Positions 35,743-47,600 of a stretch of 64,000 bases of DNA are shown here, in pieces. Every line of letters begins with the position of its first letter. Positions within the stretch are counted from its first letter, which is position 1. The stretch lies in contig JAPWDM010000001.1 of the NCBI GenBank assembly GCA_035578155.1, positions 10,391,543 through 10,455,542 of the forward strand. The letters run 5' to 3'. The notes under the pieces were generated by a model. That model did no database searches and was not told where the DNA came from. It was given only the letters and a program-made list of their open reading frames with translations. Position numbers and translations under genes: made by a program. The DNA is from Brachynemurus nebulosus (lineage: Eukaryota > Arthropoda > Insecta > Neuroptera > Myrmeleontidae).

Positions 35743-37004
35743 ATCCCTAAAATTATACATATATGCCAGTAGATACAAAATGATTAGTGTATTCACTGTG
35801 GACTCTATTTCAAAAAATAGGATCATAAATGACTCATAACTATACCGTAAAAAGTTCATACTCACAATGAATTGAATATACAACTCATAAGAGTAAGAAA
35901 TTGGCTCACATTATTATTTCATTTATAAATTATATTCAATAAAAGAATCATAAAAAAGTAACTGAAGAAAGAATTACGTTACTATCGCAAATATATTTAT
36001 ACACTCATAAGGTCGAAACTGCAAAACTAATATATTTTTATGAAGTGTTCTGTTAAAGAGGCCAATGATTAGAGAAAAACAAATTTAAGAGAAAAAAGGA
36101 AAGTTGTACATATATTATCATAACAAATTAATGTTAAGAACTAGGTCAAACAAAAAAGGAAAATTGTATATATCCAGGCATCGAAGGTTTATATTCTATT
36201 TCATTCTAATAACGACCAGGTACAGTAATAAATTGGTGGGACTTTTCTTTTGTGTCCATATTTTTCTTTGTTTTCACATGAAAAACAAACTGATAGAATT
36301 AAACATGGAGATAAATAAATAAAGGAGAAATTTTGGTAGTATATCGATAGAAAAATTACATAAATATATACCTACAGTTTGTTTGTTTTTTTATTTATTT
36401 TGTTATTTTCTGAATGTTCAACAATTTTTTATTTTTTTTTCTATCAATTTTTATTTTAACGTTTCAAAGCGAACAGAATAGTGTTTTACGATATAGGTTC
36501 GGTAAGCTGCCTTTATTCATCGAGAAAATGTTGCGGAAACGAGACTCAAGGGGTTGCTTTTCACAATTTTCGAGATCAGTAAAGACATTTTGGTAATACC
36601 AAAATACTATTTTTTGCACAATCGTGTATATTTATGTACTACTGTTGATAATGCTAGTAAGTTACGTTTCTTAAACCATTGCTTATATCCATGATAATCG
36701 AGAAATAACAGTGCGGGAAGTAGGTAACAGTGTAGTAAATAAAATTGCTTAAAAATATGAAGAGGTATAAAAATTATTTAATACTAGAATTTTTATTAAT
36801 TTGCAGAACACTGTCATTACTTTTATTGCCACTAAATTTGTCTTCATATTTTATTGCCATTTCAACAAGTTGTTCAATCGTATCAAAAATTTTATGTCTG
36901 TTTTCGTATGTTTCTTGCATTTTTTTTTTTTAAATAAAATAGTCAAATATATTCATGCGAATTACTGACACATAAATACGATGTTTATTTACAAATACAG
37001 TTCT
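35743..37004. other. Unassigned AT-rich sequence
   Basis: No gene recognised; several short plus-strand frames between 36104 and 36933 are hydrophobic, low-complexity products of T-rich DNA. Confidence 0.4.
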
Positions 37005-37775
37005 CAATTGAGTCGTTTATTTTTAAAGTGGGGCAAGTCCACTTTTGAAAAAATGATAAGACTTAGTTAAGACTTAGTACGATCTTTTTATCTGTTAACA
37101 ATTCATAGTCAAAAAAATTCAGAAGCCTAATATTTGGAAGATTGAAGTTTTAGCTCTTAACAGTATTGTAAATCTGTTTATTTTAATAGTGGTGCAAGTC
37201 CATCTTACAAGTAAAATTTCCGAGACCGGACCTATTAATTTTGATGAAACTTAGATATGTTGTAGAACACTAAAAAATAAGTAATACGTATTTTTTTTTA
37301 TCTGCGGAAAAGCGGTTTGAAGGGATAAAATCGTCCTGCAAAATTGGGGTGAAAATTTAATTTTTCAAATATCTCGAAAACTGTAAGAAATAGAGCAAAA
37401 GCTTGAATTAGCGATATTGCTCTTTTTTAAAAAGCTATCCATTGATATGTAATTTGTTTAAATTACACCAACAGGCGTAGTTTAGGGCTAAAATTTGGGG
37501 GTTAATTTTGCGAAAAGGGGTAAAAAATAAAATAGAGTTTTGTTTACAGATTTTAAATGTACGTAAAAAAATCTAATCGACCTGTTTTTACTCAATTTAG
37601 AAATATCAAATCCAGGGGTAGTTTACTACGGGGGTGACTGTGTTGACATAATCGTACTATTTAAGTAACTGAAAACTTCTTCAAGGAAAATAAATTTATT
37701 GAAACACAAACCCTTAAATATCTCGCAATAACAAAATATGGACTTGCTCCACTTTCAAAATAAACGGCTCAATTG
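37005..37775. mobile_element. TIR element, 771 bp
   Basis: Left end CAATTGAGTCGTTTATTTTT then AAAGTGGGGCAAGTCCA; the right end is its complement with a few changes (TGGACTTGCTCCACTTTCAA then AATAAACGGCTCAATTG). A third copy of the GCAAGTCCA motif lies internally near 37193. Because CAATTG is itself palindromic, the target duplication and exact boundary cannot be resolved. No coding capacity recognised. Confidence 0.82.
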
Positions 37776-39711
37776 TCGCTGCATAGATTTGTAGTTAGCT
37801 TCTATAAATTTATAACATTTTCTCATGTACCTATTTCCTTTTTAATTATTTTTAATTGATCCTGAAAAAAATATTATACGATACACGTGTTCTCAGGTGC
37901 CTAAATTGCAAAAATAAAACCCACATTTCTTCGATCATCAGTAAAGGTAATTTGCCAAACTTACATCGTATAATAATATTTATTGTATTATGAAATAGAG
38001 TCGAAAATTTCCTTTGCTGTTCGAAATAATGTTGAAATCGAAAACTAAAAACAACCTTGCTAAGAACAACACTATTCTCTCCCTCAGTAAAGTCAGGTAG
38101 TCACTCTCTATATATTGATGAAAAGTTTTATATTCCCTTGAATTTTCCCTGTTGGCCCTTCAGGTTTCCTTAGACTTCCCTTGTTAATAAAACACATTAT
38201 CTACCCTACTCTCAAACTACCTAACTCATTTAATTGATTCTTGTTCGCATTTAAATGCGAACCATTCCAACTAAAATCATAAAATACATATAATTATCCT
38301 GCAAGTGAAGAATTTTAAAAAAGAGAAATGGCCATCATTTAACAAGTTGATGGATGAAGCGCGCGAACCACTTTTAAAGTTATTTATCAATTCCTCTATT
38401 GTTCATGGCATTCCGTCGTCTATACCGACATTGTAAAAGACAAAGATTTTAGAACATTCCCAAGAGATACATTAAACGTAAAGAATCATGATAATATGAT
38501 GATTGTGTCATGTGCTATATTTTCACTTGATAGTGGCCATCATTAATCTTGTTATCTTCCCCCCACGCCCAATATATTGTTTCATATTAAAAACATTCTT
38601 TACTTACGTTCACTCCACTTTCGCCATTTTGAGGTGAGGTATGTAGTGTAGACGAAAGGGAACATTAAAATTGATTTCATCAGAGGATGAGACATTATGG
38701 CAGACGTGCTATTATCTTATACCCACCTCGATTATTGCAAATGATGTTTTAAAAACCTTAAGAATGGAAAATAAATGATGTAATTACCGGGTTTAAGAAG
38801 AGCTGATGTTGAATGTTTTAAGTAATGATCCATCATTTAACGAATATAAAGAATAATTAATTTTTTGAAATATTGCCATTACAAATTTTTTTTTTAATCA
38901 TGTTTTTTCTTGGCGTAAAAATTTGTATTTTATTTTTATGAAAATCAAACCAAAGAAATTTCTTAAATTAATTTCTACAGCAATACTCTTCACAATTTTT
39001 CGTGAACTACAGGTTCAGTTTAAGTTTAATATTCTATGTCTCTACAGTGTCCCTCCCAGGACGAAGAACTATTGCACCTTTTATCGAAGCGATTCAGTCT
39101 ATGTTTGAACGCTTATAACTTCTGCCTACCCAGAAAATTTTGAAAAATAAAGGACAATTTAGGAAAAGTTGATAAAAAGGTTTAAAATATGATCAGAATT
39201 GAAGCATTTTTATAAATTGAGGAACTCTGTATGCTCTCAGTTTTGTAACTGATATCTGCACAAACAAATTTTGTTAAACGAAATATTTTTACTATAGGTA
39301 TGCGAAAAGGATCAAATCACATTTAACATCAACCATGCTTGATACTTAATAACTTGAGCGTTATTGCTATAAAAAGAAAAGACTGTTACAACCTAATGTG
39401 TAACTTAGATTTCGTGTTAACTTCTCAGAAATGTAGAAGATTTCGAATTACTCTAGCTGAAATGAAGAGAAATTCAAATGCCATAACATTGGAAATGTCA
39501 AAAATTATGCTAATTTATACATCTAAATTTATTTGACATAATAACTGTGCTTTATTTTTCTATGCCGTTTAGAATTAACTAAACACTTAAACGAAGTTCA
39601 ATAGTATATAGACTTTCCTAAGTTATACCATGCGATTTGCTAAAGCGGATTGTAAATGTCGCTTTCACCTACATTTTGTTCAGTTTCAAAATTATACAAT
39701 AAAAATTTATA
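37776..39711. other. Unassigned AT-rich sequence
   Basis: No gene or clear repeat recognised. Confidence 0.4.
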
Positions 39712-39920
39712 TCTACTTAATAAATCTCTAACACTGACTGACTTACTGATAGAGAACCCACAGCCTAAGCCTTAAACCGTTGGGTTTAGAGGAATCATGA
39801 AATTTTGCATAGGAGTTCCCTATGTAACATAGGTGAGCACTAAGAAAGGATTTTTGAAAATTCGTTCCCTGGAAATGGATGAATGGATGGAAATTTGCAT
39901 GGAAATTCGTCATATATAAA
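39712..39920 (+). mobile_element. 5' fragment of a Helitron of the 25273 family
   Basis: Begins after A with TCTACTTAATAAATCTCTAA and follows the 5' ~200 bp of the Helitron at 25273-25784. Shared blocks are CTAACACTGACTGAC, GGGTTTAGA, and AAGAAAGGATTTTTGAAAAT. The match stops just before HINE-like copy 3. No matching 3' end with hairpin and CTAG was found beyond 41599, so this is a truncated copy. Confidence 0.85.
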
Positions 39921-39924
39921 AAAA

Positions 39925-41397
39925 AAACGCCGTGAGCAGCGGAGCCCCATCACGGAAGTCAAACTTTTCCCTTCATCTTCGGTATTGAATGTCTACAAGC
40001 GAAATGTGATTCAAAGTCTACAAGCGATTTGTCATTTTGGTGGTTTCAAAACTGATGATGAGTGTCCCGGCTGATCGGGGCTTTAAAAAAAGTTTTAAGT
40101 TTTTAGAGGCTGAACCTCAGTAGATTTCAATTTTGTGTCGATAGCAGTTAGCTGGAAAAAAGCCAACACAATTCGAACGAGGGCATTCCTACCCACGCTT
40201 ATCCGCCAATTGCCTTTGTGTTTTATTTTTAAATATTAAAAAAGGACCTTAAATAGTAAACTGGAAGGCCTTTATGAAAATATTGTTTCTTTTCAAAAAA
40301 ATCCAAAATTCTATTTTATAAATAAAAATCCAAAATTCCTACTTTATAAATAAACAGTGACTTTAATAACATTTTTGAATTACTTAATATTTATGTATTG
40401 CATCCGTTATAAAAGAAAGTTCATTTTCTTTTAAATTTTTTAAATTACTATCCGCCTACTTGTATTGGAATAAAAATGTGCATTTAAAACGCATTAAGCA
40501 ATACCACTGAATTCCGATGTAAAATGGGAGAAGTGGGGGGAAAAGTAATGTGGAATCCCTAAAAGGCACCAGCTGGATACTAACTCAATACACGTACAAA
40601 ATTTCAGCGCTCTAGTTTTCCTTAGAGAGTCTCTAGACGTTAGAAAAAAAGCGAAAAAATCAAGGAAATATTGGCGTAAAAATCGTGGGGATAAGGGTTA
40701 ACAGTTGAAACCTCCAGAAAGCGGTGGCTAGCTATTAACTTAACCTGTACACAAAATTTCAGCCCTCTAGGTTTATTGGGGAAGATTTTGACCCAAACGA
40801 AACTGTTAAAAAAAAAAGAAAAATCATGTTCTTTTAGGTATAAAAATGGCGGGGATAAGGGTTAAAAGTTGAGACCCCCAAAAAGCACCCCTTTGATACT
40901 AACTCAACCCGAATACAAAATTTCAGCCCTCTAGGTTTATTTGGGTGAGCTGTGCGAGTGGTACAAACTTCGAAAACGTCGAAAAAGCATGAAATTGTAG
41001 CTTAAAAATGGTTGGGGTGGGGGTAAAATATTAAAACCTCCAAAAAGAAGACCCTAGGCACGAACTCTATCAACATACCAAATTTCAACCCTCTACGTTA
41101 ATTCTGGGGGGCTGCGAGCGTGTCAGATCCAGCTAAAATATTTTTTTTTTCCCTCTACTCCCTCCAAATCATCCTAGGAAGCTGAATTTTGGATATGTTG
41201 TAGATAATTGACCGAAACATTATTTGCAAACGGTTTGGAAAAGATCTATTGTTTTGTTGCCCCCCACCACCCCCTTAAAAATTGGGTCGGATCCAAAATT
41301 TGACCCCACTTTGATAGTATTGTTGTGCATCGGAATGAGCCCCACTTACCAAATTTCAGCTCTTAACTTCCATAGGAGGGCCCTACACGTAGCGGGG

Positions 41398-41475
<78 letters not shown>

Positions 41476-41599
41476 TCTTTCTTCTACAGAATCGTGTTTT
41501 ATGGGTCCGAAAACGGATAGCGCCCCTACTCTCGCCTCTCGCCGTTCTTATCGTATCGGCTGTATAAGTCTAATTTTTCGGAGAAAATTCGACTAAAAA
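39925..41599 (-). mobile_element. DINE-1/HINE-like element, copy 3
   Basis: Same features as the other two copies: hairpin with CCGTGA/TCACGG stem at the left, 160-bp internal repeats, (TA)n at 41405-41471, and the end AAAATTCGACTAAAAA. It is the most diverged copy, with several small deletions (for example in the poly-pyrimidine block near 41150) and a changed sequence at the left of the TA tract. Confidence 0.73.
41405..41471. repeat. (TA)n microsatellite inside HINE-like copy 3
   Basis: About 33 TA units at the homologous internal position. Confidence 0.97.
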
Positions 41600-42286
41600 A
41601 AAAATTCGGGGAATCGAACTGGTTTATCATTTTATGAAATTAAGCTTTTTTTTTCATTTTTAAAGAGCCTCTGTTTTTTTATGTGACAGTCGAAAAGTGA
41701 AAATTCGAAAAAATTGACACCCAACGTGCAGTCTGTTACCTTCAATAGACACGAAATGTATCTAATTATATCGTGGAGAAATATAGGAAAATTTGTAATG
41801 TTATAATAGATCCATTAAATTTATATAAACGAACGAAAAAATCCTATTTTATCAGTTTTTATTTCAGGATAATATTTCAAAAGAAAAAAATGTATTCATT
41901 TAACGAAGTAGATTACCACGAAATGTTTTAATTTTGAAATAAAAAATTACCTTTTTGCTGTTTTTCATTCATTTATATAATAACTAATTAATAAATGTAA
42001 TGGCTTACATTCTTTAACAACTGGGTACATTAAAAACCATTTTTGTTTCCGTTAAAAAATGTACAACAATGCTCATCTCATTTCTCATGACAATTACAAA
42101 ATTAAAATATTACATGTAATTTATAACACAGATGGAACTATGTGCAGAAAATTCATTGTTTTTTATTTTTTTTAAGTTATATAAATGAAATGAAGATTTT
42201 TCTATGTAGAAAATTTTTCATAATTTTCATTTTTTTTTTGAGATAATAATTCCCTATTTAAATCTTATGAACTATAAAAATCTACA
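41600..42286. other. Unassigned AT-rich sequence
   Basis: No gene recognised. Confidence 0.4.
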
Positions 42287-43308
42287 TAAGGTTGAGCGGG
42301 GTAATTGTGAATTGGGGCATTTGTGAACGGCGCCTATAATTTGTAAAATAACAATAATATTGTTAAAAATCAAATCTTAGTATGTTTTTCTGTCCTTTCT
42401 TAATATGCTATTAAAATTTGATAACAATTCTTCAAGTATTAGTATCTTTTTTTTATTTTGAAAAAACCCTTGCAAACTTTTATGTATCTTACTTCGACCA
42501 ATCCTCAAAAAAAAATTTTTTTAAATACATTTTCTTTTTTTAAAAGGTAAGAAATGGTTAAAAGTACTTCTAAAGAAGTGGCCTAAACCCTGAGAGGGTA
42601 TCTTATTAATTGCTAAAGAAATTGGACAATTTATTACCTATTCACAATTACCCCATGATTTTAAAATTGTGGGCTAATTGTGAACGTCATTCATAAATGC
42701 CCCCATTCGATCAAAAATTTCAGTAGTGTTCTTTTCAGAGTTGAAAATGTTGATGAAAATGCTGGTGACATTATTGTACAAGTTTCCGTTGTACAAACAA
42801 TACAAAAAAAAAATTGTGTAAAGAGCGATGTTTTGTGTATCAATCTACGAATTCATTGCTGTGCTCCCTTATCCAATAACAACTTACAAAAACAGAAAAA
42901 TTACTTGTTTTCAATGTCTCTGTGAGTGTCCAAAGGCAGTAGGATTAATACCAAACCATTTTTTTTCATTTACAGTATTAGACCTAATAGACTGTTGTTT
43001 TTATTCATGCTAACTAAGTACCTAAGGAATTAAGGCCCACCTAAGCAAAATATGCTTATTATTTATATATCTTATAAAATATCAAAAATATAGTATTTAA
43101 TTATAAAAATTTACTTATTTTTTGATAAAAATTCCTAAAAATATTAATGAATTTGTAATTATACAAGTCAAAAATTTGATTCTAGAAAGTGTCTGCAATT
43201 GGGCCTTATTTCCGACTGGTGTAGAAAATAAGGCCCACCTATTACAACTGCCTGAAATAGTACATTTATTATTTTTTTTTTTAAAATTAATTGGGGGATT
43301 TTAATTAC

Positions 43309-43357
43309 TTTAAGAATAACTTGAACTTGAAAATACTTTAAGAATAACTTGAACTTA
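43309..43357 (+). repeat. Short direct duplication
   Basis: The phrase TACTTTAAGAATAACTTGAA occurs twice within about 25 bp, a local tandem duplication inside the nested transposon. Confidence 0.9.
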
Positions 43358-43478
43358 TATATAAAAATATTTTGTTATTTTTACACGTTCAAAAAAGTTT
43401 CGAAAATCCTTGAATCCCGCTTGACTGCGTGACTGTTATTGAAAACAACAATAAAAAAAATTACCTAAGTCATTATTT

Positions 43479-43694
43479 TTAATTTTTAATTTTTTTATCA
43501 TATTTTTCGAATAAGTCAAGTACTTGGTGTTTGAATATATTAAGTCGAAATAAATAAATATTAAATCTAAGAGTTCTTCTTAGAATTCTGAATCTCCTTG
43601 CAACGTCTCTTTGATTGCTATGTCGAGTGACATAGCTTAAGGCTGATGCCAGTGCTTCCTCAGACCACAACGCTCTCTTCTTTTTATCAGCCAT
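43479..43694 (-). pseudogene. Pogo-like transposase N-terminal fragment (Psq/CENP-B-type HTH)
   Basis: From a methionine near 43694 the minus strand reads MADKKKRALWSEEALASALS, followed by NQRDVARRFRILRRTLRF. This is the pattern of the Psq-type helix-turn-helix at the start of pogo/Tigger/jerky-like transposases: a basic start, W-S-E-E, a first helix with A residues, then xxAARxFxxPRRTL. The usual Pro before RRTL is Leu here. The frame stays open to 43479 but after the HTH turns low-complexity (NIYLFRLNIF), and no second DNA-binding domain or DDE/DDD catalytic region is visible. Intact family members are roughly 400-550 residues. The open frame extends upstream to 43739, but the internal Met fits the family start better. 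A decayed or internally deleted gene, and the clearest evidence for the element's superfamily. Confidence 0.75.
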
Positions 43695-44874
43695 ACTTCC
43701 AAACACTAAGGAATAAAAATAAAAATTCGACCAAACCAACTAAAACTGATCTGGCATCATTAAACAAATGCAACAAATAAATCAAAATTAAATGTACTTA
43801 GTTTTTTGTCCTTTTTCCTTTTTGTTATTTTTATATTAGAGTAACTATAGTAATTTAAGGTTGTGCGTCTAATTTTGCTTCATTTGTTAATAACTTCAGA
43901 CCTGTTTTAATTGATTTGACTTTGTAGTGTTTGATTTTAATTGTGTTGGTTGGTAATAAAGCCCAAGCAAAATTTGCATGGGCCTTATTATCAACATGTC
44001 AATATTTATGCTTATATACATTTTATATAAATAATTTAGAAATAAACTAAAATAATTGATGTAAAACTTAAAGAATATTAATTTTTTTCAATTGTGATAA
44101 CAATTTGAAAGAAACATCCCTTTAAAAAATCATTAATATAACACTCACAATGTGCACAATTTTTATATCAACGAACGAAAATGTAACCTCTAAATTTGTT
44201 TGTTAAAATATGACATGAGTTTGTTAGTCTGAGTAGCTCAACTTTTGTATCTGGTTTTGAAATGATTGAAAGTTCATTTTAAACTTGTTGATAAGTTAGA
44301 GAACTTTTCTTGGTAAGAAATATAGCTAATGGGCCTTATTACCCGCTGGGCCTTAAATGCCTTAGGTACCTTAAATGTATTCCCTTGAAAAAGTCTCATT
44401 TTTATTGTTTTTATGTGAAAATCTTTTGATTTTTTATTTGATAAAATGACAAAATATCATCAAAATATCATTTTTTGTTTGTAATAAATTTGTTCCTACA
44501 ATTTTTGTTATTTCTATTTAACCTTAATTTTTGGTACAAAGAGGTATGGATAACTTGCATTAAACAAAGAGAAATTGTGACCGCTAAAGTATGATGAAAA
44601 ATTTGAAAGTGGGGTAAATGTGAACAATTTAAGTTGGGCTTTACTTTGATGTACCTCACTTCTCTTGTAATCCATTCTAAATAATTTTTCTGATGGCATT
44701 CACTTTTATCCCAAAATACGAATTTGCTCAAAATTTGTGTGGTGCATCCTGAATAATGTAGAATTAAAACTAAATCAACCACAATGTGATATATAAAATA
44801 AAAAATACTTAAAACAACGCTTTTATCTCAGTTCATGAAAATCCATTCACAATTAAGTACTTCGGTCAACCCTA

Positions 44875-45187
44875 CTTATTTGTTAATATTTTATGTTGCT
44901 TCCAAGTAATCCAAGGTAACCGAATTCTTATAACTACTTTTAAAAACTGAGACAAAATGAAATGTTCCGCTCGCATTTCATCTTTTGGAACCTCCTGTTT
45001 CATTGTAAAACCTTGCGAGGTGATCCCTTAACGATCACATGAATTTAACCGTAATCGAGGAAGAGCACAAGCTACTTTTGTTCTGGAAAAACATCTAACT
45101 CCTGTGAAAAAATATATTTGAAATTTTGCTTGTTTCGCCTTGTAGAGATGTATTTAAAACAAAACAATGAAATTACGACAGTTAACT
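44875..45187. other. Unassigned sequence
   Basis: No gene recognised. Confidence 0.4.
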
Positions 45188-45189
45188 AT

Positions 45190-45377
45190 TAAAAGACAAA
45201 AGTGGTCGGAAAACGGCATTTCATATTACAAAGCCTAATATGACTCCAACTAACGATGAAAATTATTCCAGATTACAATAATTCTACTTAAAATTAAAGA
45301 ATTGCCTTTGAACATTTTTCTTATGTTTAAAAAAGTGTCGATATTTATCTGAATTACAGCAAAGATTCTTTTTATAA
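45190..45377 (+). repeat. Diverged direct repeat F, copy 1
   Basis: Similar in order and spacing to 46400-46575: AGTGGTCGGAAAACGGCATT corresponds to AGTGGTCAGAAAACGACATT, and TTGCCTTTGAACATTT to TTGCTTTTAAACATTT. The two copies lie either side of a PIF-like MITE and of repeat C. They may be parts of one older element. Confidence 0.65.
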
Positions 45378-45502
45378 TACACCCTGATCAGATAGAAATG
45401 CAATTATATTCTATCTGTTTTTAAATACAAATTCAGAATATAAAGGTTGATAAGTTTGACTTGCGATTTCGATGATTATAGAATGCAAATGTACCTATAT
45501 GG

Positions 45503-45715
45503 TAATTGTTTGCAATACATTTTAGTGCAAAATATTTAATAAGCAGTTAAAAACTTATACTTTTATAAACAATAAATGTATTGGGTATTAAAAATGCATT
45601 TCATATTTAATACATGAAACATCCTGTATACAAATTATATATTCGTAGTATGTACATGCTTAAAAGGAATAAAAAATATATTCCTTTCTTTTGATTACGA
45701 AATATTTTTCTTTCT
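45503..45715 (+). repeat. Dispersed repeat family C, copy 2
   Basis: Direct match to 11995-12190 (see that entry). It stops shortly before the PIF-like MITE. Confidence 0.85.
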
Positions 45716-45735
45716 TTCTCGCACGTATATTATAA

Positions 45736-46374
45736 AGGTGCGGATCCACCGAAAAAAACATTTGTTTCAAATGTTTGTAGTTGTTTGCAAATGTTTGCAA
45801 CTGTTTTTAACTGTTTGTGATCACACTGTCTGCACTGAATAAACAGTTACAAACGATAAACCGTTTGCGAATATTTGTAGCTGTTCCACGTATTTTTATA
45901 TTTTGATTTATAAAATTTGGTTAATTGTAGAAATTTTTCATTATCTCAATCCATGTTATTTTTATTCGTTTATTAATAGGTAGAAAAACCTCAAAAACGG
46001 ACGTTAAACACATTATTATTATTTATTATTATTATTCGTTTATTAATTTAAAATTACAGTAATCCTTTTTAAAACACAAAACTATGCTGTTATATTTACA
46101 ACAAAATAACATAAAACCAAAAATAATAATTATACATATGGATATATGTTTGTTGTTCGTATGTATTTCATATCACATACCGTCTTCACTAGAAAAACAC
46201 AAAACGCACTAAACAACGAATTCCCTTTGATGCACCGACTTTAGTCGGAATACTGACTAACATTAGCAAACAATTGCAAACATTCCTGACGATCATCTCC
46301 ACCAAAAAAATTTTGTGTTCGCAAACATTTACACACATTTGCAAACAGTTTGCGCGCTTGATGGACTCGCACCT
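45736..46374. mobile_element. PIF/Harbinger-like MITE with TAA flanks (639 bp)
   Basis: Left end AGGTGCGGATCCACC; the right end inverted is AGGTGCGAGTCCATC. TAA flanks both sides (45733-45735, 46375-46377). Subterminal regions on both sides are packed with TGTTTGCAAATG/TTTGCAAACA phrases, with at least four at each end. The middle has a TTA trinucleotide run near 46010-46035. The 78-codon minus-strand frame at 46189-46425 crosses the element end and has no recognised domain. Confidence 0.82.
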
Positions 46375-46399
46375 TAAAAAGAACCCTTCCTGTACATGG

Positions 46400-46575
46400 T
46401 AAACCAAGTGGTCAGAAAACGACATTTCATATTATACGACCAAGTGTTATTCGAACTAATGGTGAAGATGATTTCAGGCTACCATACAATTATATCAAAA
46501 ATTAAAAAATTGCTTTTAAACATTTCTGTAGTTCTTAAGAAAGTGCCGGTATTATTTGAATTATATTAAATATTA
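46400..46575 (+). repeat. Diverged direct repeat F, copy 2
   Basis: See copy 1 at 45190-45377; many substitutions but the block order is conserved. Confidence 0.65.
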
Positions 46576-46582
46576 TTTAGAA

Positions 46583-46608
46583 AACCGGTCACCGGTATGT
46601 CACCGGTT
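46583..46608. repeat. Triple ACCGGT palindrome cluster
   Basis: AACCGGT, ACCGGT and ACCGGTT occur within 26 bases. Each is its own reverse complement at the core, in otherwise GC-poor DNA. Could be a binding-site cluster or the centre of a decayed palindrome. Confidence 0.6.
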
Positions 46609-46609
46609 C

Positions 46610-47596
46610 GTATAAAATTATTAAAAATTTTGTCCGATTGTGAAACGCTGGTCTAAAGCATATCATTCTGATAATTTAGGTTTTTATTTTGTCTTGATAT
46701 CAGTCAAACAGCTGGATAAACTCTGGCACAATACTTGTTTTCAATCGATAAAACTGTTTCGGTTTGAATTTGACAGAAACATTATCAACTAAAACTCCCC
46801 TTTGATACCTTACTCGATACTCTAGAGGAATACTTTTTTCACTTTTCAATCTCTTGAAACTAACGCCCAGAATCAAAATTAAACTTCATATCTAGGTACA
46901 ACTGGACCGTCACACTCTTTGTGTTGAATTTCAAATTTTCACGCCGAATAATTTCAGAGGACATTACCTGTGACTGACGGATTTTGGTACGGAATACTAA
47001 AAAATATTATACTAATTGCAAATTTTTAAAATTACATTTCCATTCCGAGAAAATGTAAAAGATATCTACAATGAAACGTTGCTATAAGAGTTTATATTTC
47101 TATAACTTCAAAGACGGTTTATGTACGCTTTAAAGTACGTAGATATGTTTTTATAATCAAAATATTATAAATTAAAATAATAGCCGTTTTCACAAATAAA
47201 AGTTAAAACGCTAGCATAAAATACAAAAATTTGAATACCTTTGCACGTATATTTAACTTTTATCTTTCACAGTTCTTTAAAAATTTCATTTCAAGAGGAA
47301 AATAATCAAAAAACATTTTTCCCTCATTTCACTATTAACATTTTCTTTTCCATTTCCATACTTCTGTGTTCTGTTCTGTTCTGTGAACATAGTTCTGTTC
47401 TTAAAACCAATTAATCTTCAAAAAAGAACATTAAAATCTTTTAGCATTTTTATCTTTGTAGATAAAAAAGTAAGTATTTTAAATTATCAAAAAAGCAAAA
47501 GAGGAAAAAATTAACAAATAAAAATTTTTAATCATTTCTTTTTTTTTTGCCGTATTTCGTTTTTTGACTAAACATATTATACGAATGATTGCGTAT
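46610..47596. other. Unassigned sequence with a (TTCTG)n patch
   Basis: No gene recognised. A TTCTG/CTGTT pentanucleotide repeat lies at about 47361-47400. Confidence 0.4.
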
Positions 47597-47600
47597 TTAA

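Larger units (their letters stand above)
43021..44366 (-). mobile_element. Nested pogo-like transposon with TA target duplication
   Basis: Left terminus CCTAAGGAATTAAGGCCCAC and, inverted, right terminus CCTAAGGCATTTAAGGCCCA, flanked by TA at 43019-43020 and 44367-44368. AAGGCCCA phrases recur within both subterminal regions, for example near 43230, 43970 and 44330. The element lies within the 42289-44872 transposon and so inserted after it. The Psq-type helix-turn-helix it carries on the minus strand fits a pogo/Tigger-like origin. At 1.35 kb it is shorter than typical ~2-kb autonomous pogo elements. Confidence 0.88.
42289..44872. mobile_element. Outer TA-flanked transposon, split by a second transposon
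   Basis: Left terminus AGGTTGAGCGGGGTAATTGT then GAAT; the right terminus, inverted, is GGGTTGACCGAAGTACTTAA then TTGTGAAT. TA lies outside both ends (42287-42288, 44873-44874). The phrase GGGGTAATTGTGAA or close variants recurs near 42310-42330, 42650-42680 (both strands) and 44610, as expected of repeated transposase-binding sites. Without the nested 1,346-bp element and its TA duplication, this copy is ~1.24 kb. No recognisable transposase domain, so a non-autonomous or decayed Tc1/mariner-pogo type element. Confidence 0.78.

Noticed and set aside
35425..35883. 152-codon minus-strand open frame
   Set aside because: It crosses both ends and the target duplications of a hAT MITE and has no recognised domain.
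41606..41625. B-box/T-arm-like sequence (complement of GGAATCGAACTGG)
   Set aside because: No A box, acceptor or anticodon stem can be formed with the neighbouring sequence.
44468..44782. 104-codon minus-strand frame inside the outer TA-flanked transposon
   Set aside because: No transposase motif recognised; its DNA includes the subterminal GGGGTAAATGTGAA motif, so it is more likely non-coding.
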